The position numbers and the translations under genes were made by a program. From Bacteroidales bacterium (lineage in GTDB: Bacteria > Bacteroidota > Bacteroidia > Bacteroidales > UBA10428): a DNA stretch of 5,550 nt. Of this stretch, positions 1-5,550 are shown in pieces. The notes beneath the pieces are model-generated. The model had not been told where the DNA came from. It was given only the letters and a program-made list of their open reading frames with translations, and ran no database searches. The stretch covers positions 1-5,550 of the forward strand of contig JAFGQQ010000213.1 in NCBI GenBank assembly GCA_016935595.1, in the 5' to 3' direction. Each line of letters begins with the position of its first letter. Within the stretch, counting starts at the first letter, position 1.

Positions 1-143
1 AATTGTGTAATTCCATAGCGGTCGCGTAAATCAATAAAGGTCATTCCGCCAAATTCCCTTATGCGCTGCACCCATCCGGCAAGTTTTACAGTTTTATTCA
101 CATCATTTATTCTAAGTTCTCCGCATGTATGAGTTCTGTACAT
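1..143 (-). CDS. aspS: Aspartyl-tRNA synthetase, N-terminal fragment (runs off left edge)
   Basis: This enzyme charges tRNA-Asp with aspartate in the cytoplasm using ATP. Only the first 47 codons plus two bases are in the window. The translation begins [10 protein letters not shown] and continues into the OB-fold that binds the tRNA anticodon. The characteristic stretch there reads [13 protein letters not shown] (residues 21-33), followed by [14 protein letters not shown] (34-47), which is typical of bacterial AspS. The catalytic class II domain lies outside the window. The ATG at 143-141 is chosen because [10 protein letters not shown] is the usual start of bacterial AspS. No Shine-Dalgarno sequence precedes it, as is usual in Bacteroidota. 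The gene is divergent from tadA, and a palindromic element ends 32 nt upstream of its start codon. Recognition is from the N-terminal motif alone, but the match is strong. Confidence 0.93.
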   Translation of the reverse strand, partial: MYRTHTCGELRINDVNKTVKLAGWVQRIREFGGMTFIDLRDRYGITQ

Positions 144-176
144 ATCAATAAGTTTTATAAATTTGCATAAAATAAA

Positions 177-194
177 GGGTTGTCTCAAAAGTCT
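177..194 (+). repeat. Left terminal inverted repeat of the palindromic element
   Basis: The sequence GGGTTGTCTCAAAAGTCT pairs with 302-319. Position 180 (T opposite G316) and position 186 (C opposite A310) are the only non-Watson-Crick positions. If the true terminus is GGGG, as the right end suggests, the A at 176 would be a diverged base and the element would start at 176. Confidence 0.7.
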
Positions 195-231
195 TAAATT
201 TATGATAATGCCACTAAGGCTCGAAGACACA

Positions 232-258
232 CAAAATATTATATATCAAAATATTATA
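232..258 (+). repeat. Pair of 12-nt direct repeats in the centre of the palindrome
   Basis: CAAAATATTATA occurs exactly at 232-243 and again at 247-258, separated by TAT. The pair sits at the symmetry axis of the larger palindrome, so it forms the loop region. It may be a small tandem duplication inside the element or simply a low-complexity AT-rich core. Confidence 0.6.
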
Positions 259-301
259 ACTTTGTGAATCTTAGTATTTTCGTGTTTTGGTGGCTGATAA
301 C

Positions 302-319
302 AGACTTTTAAGACAGCCC
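302..319 (-). repeat. Right terminal inverted repeat of the palindromic element
   Basis: The plus strand reads AGACTTTTAAGACAGCCC, followed by a further C at 320. It is complementary to 177-194 at 16 of 18 positions. The flanking TAA at 321-323 repeats the TAA at 173-175. Confidence 0.7.
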
Positions 320-366
320 CTAAGACCATTCATCAAAAATAAACAACATAGTTATATTCACCTAAT

Positions 367-810
367 ATGGATGATATTTTTTCTGACGAATATTTTATGA
401 AAATAGCTTTAAAAGAAGCTGAAAAGGCATTAAATAATAATGAAGTACCTGTAGGCGCTGTTATTGTGTCGGAAAATAAAATTATAGCAAAAGCTTATAA
501 TTCGGTTGAAACATTAAATGATGCAACAGCCCATGCTGAAATGTTAGCTATCACTTCTGCCTCGAATTATATTGGAAGCAAATATTTAAATGAATGTGCT
601 ATTTATGTTACAATCGAACCTTGTATAATGTGTGCCGGAGCTATCGCCTGGGCACAAATAGGAAAACTGGTATATGGAGCTAGAGATGAAAAAAAAGGTT
701 ATTCAAAAATTAAAAATTACATATTACATCCTAAAACACAAGTAATTCAGTGTGTATTGGAAAATGAATGCGTTTTACTATTAAAACAATTCTTTAAAGA
801 AAAAAGATAA
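367..810 (+). CDS. tadA: tRNA adenosine(34) deaminase TadA
   Basis: TadA is a zinc enzyme that deaminates adenosine 34 to inosine in the wobble position of the tRNA-Arg with anticodon ACG, letting that tRNA read CGU, CGC and CGA codons. The 147-residue protein has the full cytidine/deoxycytidylate-deaminase fold signature. His56 and the proton-shuttling Glu58 lie in the AHAE motif, and Cys86 and Cys89 lie in PCIMCAGAI, giving the zinc site. The VPVGAVIV strand (27-34) and the YGARDEKKG segment (103-111) match TadA rather than guanine or cytosine deaminases. The C-terminal helix (ECVLLLKQFFKEKR) is also typical, and the length is within the family norm. The ATG at 367 is used because the family usually has a short helix before VPVGAV; the next ATG (codon 11) would cut into it. 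There is no Shine-Dalgarno sequence. The gene lies 46 nt downstream of the palindromic element and appears to stand alone. Confidence 0.95.
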   Translation: MDDIFSDEYFMKIALKEAEKALNNNEVPVGAVIVSENKIIAKAYNSVETLNDATAHAEMLAITSASNYIGSKYLNECAIYVTIEPCIMCAGAIAWAQIGKLVYGARDEKKGYSKIKNYILHPKTQVIQCVLENECVLLLKQFFKEKR

Positions 811-891
811 TTGTTTATTAAATCTTAATAAAAATCAGGTTTATATTTATATTTTTTCATACTTTTAAACGAGCTTTAAAAAATTATAATC

Positions 892-2781
892 ATGAAAAAT
901 TTAATAATATTTTTTTTATTAAGTGTTTATATGCTAGTAAACAATTGTGATCAAACAATTAAAGAAATACCTTTAATTCCTTTAGAAGACTTTTTTAAAA
1001 ATCCTGAAAAAGATAATTTTCATATCTCACCCGAAGGGGATTATTTTTCTTTTATGTCTCCATATAAAAACAGGATGAATGTATTTGTACAAAAAATAGG
1101 CAGTGACTCGGCCATACAAGTAACCTGGGAAACCGACAGGGATATTGCCGGATACTTCTGGGCTAATAATAAAAGAATACTTTATTTAAAAGATACGGGT
1201 GGAGATGAAAATTTTCATCTATATGGTGTTGATTACGATGGATCAAATCTTAAAGGACTTACCGTTTTTGATAGTGTAAGAACCACAATTATTGATGAAT
1301 TAGTGGATTTCCCGGAATATGTAATTATTGGTTTAAATAAAAGAGATAAAACAGTATTCGATCCCTACCGATTAAATATTGTAACAGGCGAATTAGAATT
1401 ATTAGCCATAAATCCGGGAGATATCATTGGATGGCTTACCGATCATAATGGGAAACTAAGGGCTGCGGTTTCAATTAAAGGTCTTGAAACCAGTATATTA
1501 TACCGTGAAACAGAACAAGATAAATTTCGCCCTGTACTAACAACAAACTATAAAGACCAGCTTAATCCACTATTTTTCGATTTCGATAATAAGCATATTT
1601 ATGCTTCATCAAACATTGGAAGAGACAAGAGTGAAATAATTCTATTTAATATTTCTGAAGGTGAAGAATTGGAAACCATATTTAAAAATGATGAAGTTGA
1701 TGTATATAATTTAAATTATTCAAGAAAGAGAAAAGTACTTACCAGTATTAGTTATTATACTGATAAAAAACATCATTTTTTCTTTGACAAAGAAGCTGAA
1801 GATATTTATAACAGGGTCGACAAAGATTTGGGAAAATATGAAATAAGAATAATCTCGGAAAACTTAAACGAGGATAAATTCATTGTTCGTACATTCAGCG
1901 ATAAAACAAGGGGTTCTTATTATTTTTTCGATTATAAAAATGACAAATTAATGAAGTTGCATGATATTGCACCGTGGTTAAAAGAAGAAAATATGGCTGA
2001 AATGAAACCCATAAAATATTTATCGAGAGACAGTCTAACTATTCATGGTTATTTAACTATACCAATTGGGCAAAAACCAAAAAAAATACCTGTTGTCGTT
2101 CATCCGCATGGAGGACCCACAGCTAGGGATTTCTGGGGATTTGATCCCGAGGTTCAATTCCTGGTAAATCGTGGTTATGCTGTATTTCAAATGAACTTCA
2201 GAGGTTCGACAGGATACGGAAGAACATTTAAAGAAGCTGGTTACGGGCAATGGGGATTACAAATGCAAGATGATATTACCGATGGAGTTGAATGGTTAAT
2301 TGAAGAAGGAATTGCACATAAAAATAAAGTTGCCATATATGGCGGAAGTTACGGTGGTTATGCAACACTTGCCGGTTTAGCTTTCACTCCGGACCTTTAT
2401 TGTTGTGGTGTAGACTACGTAGGAGTATCTAATATATTTACAATTTTAGAAAATATACCACCATACTGGGAACCATTAAGAATAATGATGTATGAAACAA
2501 TAGGTGATCCTGAAAAAGATAGTTTACGACTTAAGGCAACTTCACCTGTTTTCCACGCCGATAAAATTACAGCGCCTCTTTTTATTGCACAGGGAGCAAA
2601 CGATCCCAGGGTAAATAAAATTGAATCGGATCAAATGGTTGAGGCCATGAAAAAAAGAGGAGTTGAAGTAGAATATATGGTAAAAGATAATGAAGGCCAC
2701 GGTTTTAGAAACGAAGAAAACAGGTTTGACTTTTATCGTGCAATGATAGTGTTTTTAGATAAACATATTAAAAATAAATAA
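892..2781 (+). CDS. Exported S9-family serine peptidase (prolyl oligopeptidase / acylaminoacyl-peptidase-like)
   Basis: This is a 629-residue exported serine peptidase of the prolyl oligopeptidase clan, expected to cleave short peptides in the envelope. The C-terminal alpha/beta-hydrolase domain starts near residue 380. It has the oxyanion HGGP motif (406-409), NFRGSTGYG (435-443), the nucleophile Ser486 in YGGSYGGY, Asp571 in GANDPRV and His603 in EGHGF, so the catalytic triad is complete. Residues about 40-375 should form the beta-propeller that gates substrate entry; HISPEGDYFSFMSP (44-57) and the DYDGSNL turn (114-120) are typical blade sequences. The N-terminus (MKNLIIFFLLSVYMLVNNC) is a hydrophobic export signal. 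Cys19 might be lipidated, but Asn at -1 is a poor lipobox. Exact specificity (dipeptidyl peptidase, acylaminoacyl peptidase or other S9) cannot be set from sequence alone. The gene follows tadA by 81 nt and precedes the TPR-phosphatase gene by 23 nt, which suggests co-transcription with the latter. It has no Shine-Dalgarno sequence. Confidence 0.92.
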   Translation: MKNLIIFFLLSVYMLVNNCDQTIKEIPLIPLEDFFKNPEKDNFHISPEGDYFSFMSPYKNRMNVFVQKIGSDSAIQVTWETDRDIAGYFWANNKRILYLKDTGGDENFHLYGVDYDGSNLKGLTVFDSVRTTIIDELVDFPEYVIIGLNKRDKTVFDPYRLNIVTGELELLAINPGDIIGWLTDHNGKLRAAVSIKGLETSILYRETEQDKFRPVLTTNYKDQLNPLFFDFDNKHIYASSNIGRDKSEIILFNISEGEELETIFKNDEVDVYNLNYSRKRKVLTSISYYTDKKHHFFFDKEAEDIYNRVDKDLGKYEIRIISENLNEDKFIVRTFSDKTRGSYYFFDYKNDKLMKLHDIAPWLKEENMAEMKPIKYLSRDSLTIHGYLTIPIGQKPKKIPVVVHPHGGPTARDFWGFDPEVQFLVNRGYAVFQMNFRGSTGYGRTFKEAGYGQWGLQMQDDITDGVEWLIEEGIAHKNKVAIYGGSYGGYATLAGLAFTPDLYCCGVDYVGVSNIFTILENIPPYWEPLRIMMYETIGDPEKDSLRLKATSPVFHADKITAPLFIAQGANDPRVNKIESDQMVEAMKKRGVEVEYMVKDNEGHGFRNEENRFDFYRAMIVFLDKHIKNK

Positions 2782-2804
2782 TCATATAATAATTCATTAA
2801 CCTT

Positions 2805-5090
2805 ATGATTAAAAAATTCAATCTCCTGTTTTTATTTACATTTCAAATCTTATTTAATACTTTCCCTGGAAATATTGATAGTCTCAAAAATATCTTGTTA
2901 AATAAAGAAGGCGTTCAGAGAATTGAAATATTGCTCGATTTATCTGCTGAATACACAAATATTGATCCGGAAAAAGCTATCGAATATGCCCGTGAGGCAT
3001 TAATTATTAGCCAGGAAAATGATCTTTCATCATTCGAAGCAAGGGCAACTTATGACCTGGGATTTGCCTATTATTTAAATAACGACTATGAAAATGCCAT
3101 TTTATACCTTGAAAATGCCATTACTTTAAGAAAAAAGTTTGATGATAATAAAGGTTTAGGTATTGCTAATAACCGGTTAGGTAATACTTACCAATTAAAA
3201 GGTGAATATGAAACAGCACTTGAATATTATAAAGAAGCTCTCCGTTTAAATGAAATTATTAACGATAAAAAAGAAATTGCCCGTTCTTTAACAAACTTAG
3301 GAAGTATATATCGAATTTACGGAATATATGAAAAAGCTATTGAGTATGACCTGAAAGCCCTGAAGTTTTATGAAGAAGTGAATTACCAGGATGGCATGGG
3401 ATGGATTTTATTAAATATTGCCAGGCTATATAAGGAAATGTTTGAATATGAAAAAGCATTAAACAATACTGAAAAATCATATGAAATTTATCAGCAAATT
3501 GCTTCCTCTACCGGAAATAAAACCGGTATCACACTCTGTTTAAACGAATTTGCATCAATTTATTATAATTCCGGGAATTTTGAAAAAGCTTTAGATTATA
3601 GTCAGCAAGTTTTAAAAATTAATGAAGAAACTGGCAATAAGCATGGTATTGCCAACTCTATTGCCGAAATAGGAAAAATATATTTCGATCAGAAGAAATA
3701 CTCAATGGCACTGGCTTTTTTAAAACAAGCTGAAGAACTGAAAAAACAAATTAACGATAATGCAAGACTTGCAACTATTTACCGTTTTATTGGAAATACA
3801 TACATAGCGCTTGGCGATTTAAAAAACGGTAAAAACTACATTTTAAATAGTGTTAAAATTGCCGAAGAACAAAATTTAAGAAATGATTTAAAGGAAAGCT
3901 ATTCAAGTTTAGCAAACCTTTATTCACAAATGAACAATTATCAAAATGCCCTTAAGTATCAAAACTTATATTCCCAATTAAAGGATAGTTTAAATGTTAA
4001 GGCAATTACAAAGCTGGAAATGCAATATGAGTTTGATAAAAAGCAAAGACAACAAGAATTTGAAAGAATACAAGAAGAGGAAAGACATAAGGCAGAAATT
4101 CAACGACAAAAAATAATTAAAAACTCCTTTATTATTGGTTTTATTTTAATGATTCTGCTTGCTTTCTTCATATTTAAAAATTACCGTGAGAAAAAAAGAT
4201 CGAATATCGAATTGAAATCTAAAAATGAAGCAATCCTGCAACAAAAAGAAGAAATCGAATCTCAAAGAGATGAAATTGAAAGACAGAAAAATATTGCAGA
4301 ACAACAACGAGATCAAATTCAACATCAAAATAAAGTTATAACAGATAGTATAAGATATGCAAAAAGAATTCAAACCGCTGTATTACCAACAACTGAGGTA
4401 TTAGACAAAAATGTTAGTGATTATTTTATTTTATATAAACCCCGGGATATTGTTAGTGGCGATTTTTACTGGCTTTCGGAAATTGATGAAAAAATAATAA
4501 TCGCTGTATCAGATTGTACAGGGCACGGAGTGCCAGGTGCTTTTATGAGCATGATGGGAATAACTTTTTTAAACGAAATTGCCAATAAAAACGAAATTAA
4601 TGAACCATACCAAGTGCTCGATAATCTGAGATCAAGTGTAATTAAATCGTTACACCAGACAGGTGAGTATGGTGAAAGCAAAGATGGCATGGATATGGCT
4701 CTTATTATTATAAATAAAAAGAAAAGCGAAATTCAGTTTGCCGGTGCTAATTCGCCTTTATTTGTAATCAGAAACAGCGAACTAATTGAATATAAACCAG
4801 ACAGGATGCCAATTGGAATTCATATATTAGGTGAAGCAGAAGCATTTAAAAACCATTATTTTAAATATAAAAAAGGGGATCTATTCTATATGTTTACTGA
4901 TGGTTATATTGATCAATTTGGTGGTGAAAAAGGGATGAAATTAATGTATAAACCTTTCAGGGAATTATTAATTAAAAATCATGAAAAACCTTTAGCTGAG
5001 CAGAAAGAATTACTCGATCAAAGTTTTGAGTTGTGGAGAGGCAAATTTAACCAGATTGATGATGTACTAATACTCGGAATTAAAATATAA
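2805..5090 (+). CDS. Membrane sensor phosphatase: periplasmic TPRs, TM helix, coiled coil, SpoIIE/PP2C domain
   Basis: This 761-residue protein is probably a transmembrane receptor that dephosphorylates a serine/threonine-phosphorylated partner, typically an STAS-domain anti-anti-sigma factor. Residues 1-22 look like a signal sequence. Residues about 37-397 hold some eight or nine TPRs at roughly 40-residue spacing, with motifs such as LGNTYQLKGEYETALEYYKEAL (125-146) and EIGKIYFDQKKYSMALAFLKQA (288-309). A charged helix (about 400-438) leads to a membrane helix at 441-458. The basic KNYREKKR that follows places the C-terminus in the cytoplasm. A heptad helix has Ile or Ala at 484, 491, 498, 505 and 512, then enters the phosphatase domain at SIRYAKRIQTAVLP (515-528). 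Metal-binding acids are present: Asp553 (SGDFYW), Asp570 (SDCTGHG), Asp630 (DGMDMAL), Asp699 (FTDG) and Asp752/753 (IDDV), so the domain should be active. No kinase or STAS gene lies in the window, so the partner is unknown. Its start is 23 nt after the peptidase gene. Confidence 0.9.
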   Translation: MIKKFNLLFLFTFQILFNTFPGNIDSLKNILLNKEGVQRIEILLDLSAEYTNIDPEKAIEYAREALIISQENDLSSFEARATYDLGFAYYLNNDYENAILYLENAITLRKKFDDNKGLGIANNRLGNTYQLKGEYETALEYYKEALRLNEIINDKKEIARSLTNLGSIYRIYGIYEKAIEYDLKALKFYEEVNYQDGMGWILLNIARLYKEMFEYEKALNNTEKSYEIYQQIASSTGNKTGITLCLNEFASIYYNSGNFEKALDYSQQVLKINEETGNKHGIANSIAEIGKIYFDQKKYSMALAFLKQAEELKKQINDNARLATIYRFIGNTYIALGDLKNGKNYILNSVKIAEEQNLRNDLKESYSSLANLYSQMNNYQNALKYQNLYSQLKDSLNVKAITKLEMQYEFDKKQRQQEFERIQEEERHKAEIQRQKIIKNSFIIGFILMILLAFFIFKNYREKKRSNIELKSKNEAILQQKEEIESQRDEIERQKNIAEQQRDQIQHQNKVITDSIRYAKRIQTAVLPTTEVLDKNVSDYFILYKPRDIVSGDFYWLSEIDEKIIIAVSDCTGHGVPGAFMSMMGITFLNEIANKNEINEPYQVLDNLRSSVIKSLHQTGEYGESKDGMDMALIIINKKKSEIQFAGANSPLFVIRNSELIEYKPDRMPIGIHILGEAEAFKNHYFKYKKGDLFYMFTDGYIDQFGGEKGMKLMYKPFRELLIKNHEKPLAEQKELLDQSFELWRGKFNQIDDVLILGIKI

Positions 5091-5106
5091 TAAAAATGCT
5101 TCACCC

Positions 5107-5550
5107 CTATTTTTCTGTTATTTCGAATCCAACTTTTTTCAAATCTGTCCAATAATTTGGATATGATTTGACCACTACATTCGGATTCTTTATTTTTATG
5201 CTCTGGTTGATTAAAGCAACCGGGGCAAATGCCATAGCCATTCTATGGTCATCATAAGTATCAATTTCAATTTGTTTTAATTGAAAATCATTTATTTTTC
5301 CATCCCATTCAATCACACCGTTTGATGTTTCTTTTATTTCAATCCCGAACTTTCTTAATTCATTTTGTAAAGCTAAAATTCTGTCGGTTTCCTTTATTTT
5401 CAAACTCTCTGCACCTGTAATTTTAAATGGCACTTTCTTTATTGCACAAGTTACTACTACAGTTTGCACTAAATCAGGATAATTTGTAAAATCAAAATTT
5501 AAAAACCTGACGGGCTTGCCTTCTTTTTTCAAATGTATGCCATTTTCAAT
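5107..5550 (-). CDS. aroA: 3-phosphoshikimate 1-carboxyvinyltransferase (EPSP synthase), C-terminal part, runs off right edge
   Basis: EPSP synthase transfers the enolpyruvyl group of phosphoenolpyruvate to shikimate-3-phosphate, the sixth step of the shikimate pathway to chorismate. The window shows the last 147 residues and a TAG stop at 5109-5107; the reading frame stays open to the window edge, so the start lies outside. Numbered from the first visible residue, the active-site segments are YPDLVQT with Asp26 (equivalent to the catalytic Asp of E. coli AroA), LKIKETDRI with Glu54 and Arg57, YDDHRMAMA with His102 and Arg103, and KSYPNYW with Lys128. All expected catalytic and phosphate-binding residues in this half are present. 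A TTG codon at 5532-5530 could be mistaken for a start, but it lies inside the conserved domain and the frame continues upstream. The gene is convergent with the TPR-phosphatase gene, with 16 nt between the stop codons. Confidence 0.95.
   Translation of the reverse strand: MENGIHLKKEGKPVRFLNFDFTNYPDLVQTVVVTCAIKKVPFKITGAESLKIKETDRILALQNELRKFGIEIKETSNGVIEWDGKINDFQLKQIEIDTYDDHRMAMAFAPVALINQSIKIKNPNVVVKSYPNYWTDLKKVGFEITEK

Larger units (their letters stand above)
176..320. mobile_element. MITE-like palindromic element with terminal inverted repeats
   Basis: About 145 bp between the divergent aspS and tadA genes form an imperfect palindrome. The ends, 177-194 and 302-319, are inverted repeats matching at 16 of 18 positions. 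One of the two mismatches would be a G-U pair in plus-strand RNA. A second inverted pair lies inside: GCCAC at 210-214 against GTGGC at 290-294, continuing imperfectly through CGAA (222-225) and TTCG (279-282). A third is CACAAA at 230-235 against TTTGTG at 261-266. The flanks carry TAA at 173-175 and 321-323, a possible 3-bp target duplication. No coding potential is visible. Ends of the GGG(T/C)TGTCTCAAAAG type resemble termini of transposase-encoded insertion sequences (an impression from memory), so a non-autonomous derivative is the best guess. It could instead be a family of intergenic palindromes moved by another route. Confidence 0.62.

Noticed and set aside
176..320. A structured small RNA, riboswitch or CRISPR-like repeat in the aspS-tadA gap
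   Set aside because: There is one palindrome with mobile-element-like ends, no repeat-spacer array and no recognisable aptamer motif. The symmetry on both strands fits a MITE-like element better than a strand-specific RNA.
840..867. Possible Bacteroidota-type promoter for the peptidase gene: TTTA (840-843) and TACTTTTA (860-867)
   Set aside because: Each box deviates from TTTG / TAnnTTTG at one position and the 16-nt spacer is shorter than the usual 19-21. In such AT-rich DNA a match of this quality is expected by chance.
2053..2250. Minus-strand open frame of 65 codons inside the S9 peptidase gene
   Set aside because: It lies wholly within a well-supported coding sequence, opposite the conserved HGGP/NFRGSTGYG region, and its translation resembles no protein family.
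2982..3995. DNA-level tandem repeat in the TPR-coding region
   Set aside because: The repetition is at the protein level (about 40-residue TPR units), with diverged codons. No recent nucleotide duplication is visible.
4146..4373. Minus-strand open frame of 75 codons opposite the coiled-coil region of the TPR-phosphatase gene
   Set aside because: Its Phe/Leu/Ile-rich translation is the expected antisense product of Lys/Glu/Gln-rich coiled-coil codons, not a real membrane protein.
4466..4690. Minus-strand open frame of 74 codons opposite the SpoIIE domain
   Set aside because: It is antisense to conserved phosphatase motifs, has no recognisable family and no supporting start context.
5530..5532. 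TTG as the start codon of the minus-strand aroA frame
   Set aside because: The frame continues upstream without a stop to the window edge, and the visible part corresponds only to the C-terminal third of EPSP synthase, so the true start is outside the window.

Overview
The window looks like chromosomal DNA from a member of the Bacteroidota. The DNA is AT-rich and no start codon has a recognisable Shine-Dalgarno sequence. One gene encodes a TPR / transmembrane helix / coiled-coil / SpoIIE-phosphatase protein of a type common in that phylum. The housekeeping proteins (AspS, TadA, AroA) also read like Bacteroidota versions. The phylum is inferred from these traits, not from a database match.

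Layout. Positions 1-143 (minus) hold the first 47 codons of aspS (aspartyl-tRNA synthetase), which runs off the left edge. Positions 144-366 separate aspS from the divergent tadA, and about 145 of these 223 bases are a palindromic, MITE-like element (176-320) with 18-bp terminal inverted repeats and a possible TAA target duplication. Positions 367-810 (plus) are tadA, the tRNA adenosine-34 deaminase. After an 81-nt gap comes a secreted or lipid-anchored S9-family serine peptidase (892-2781, plus). Only 23 nt further on is a 761-residue sensor-type protein with periplasmic TPRs, one membrane helix, a heptad coiled coil and a cytoplasmic SpoIIE/PP2C phosphatase (2805-5090, plus). It converges, with a 16-nt gap, on the 3' part of aroA (EPSP synthase, 5107-5550, minus), which runs off the right edge.

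How the genes work together. aspS and tadA both serve translation but are divergently transcribed. The peptidase and the TPR-SpoIIE gene are close enough to be co-transcribed. This makes a tentative pair of an envelope peptide-processing enzyme and an envelope-to-cytoplasm signalling phosphatase, although nothing in the sequence proves a functional link. AroA belongs to the shikimate pathway and has no evident relation to the others.

Overall this is mostly an ordinary housekeeping and signalling region. I found no convincing undescribed system. The points most worth checking are the palindromic element between two essential-type genes and the peptidase / TPR-phosphatase pair.
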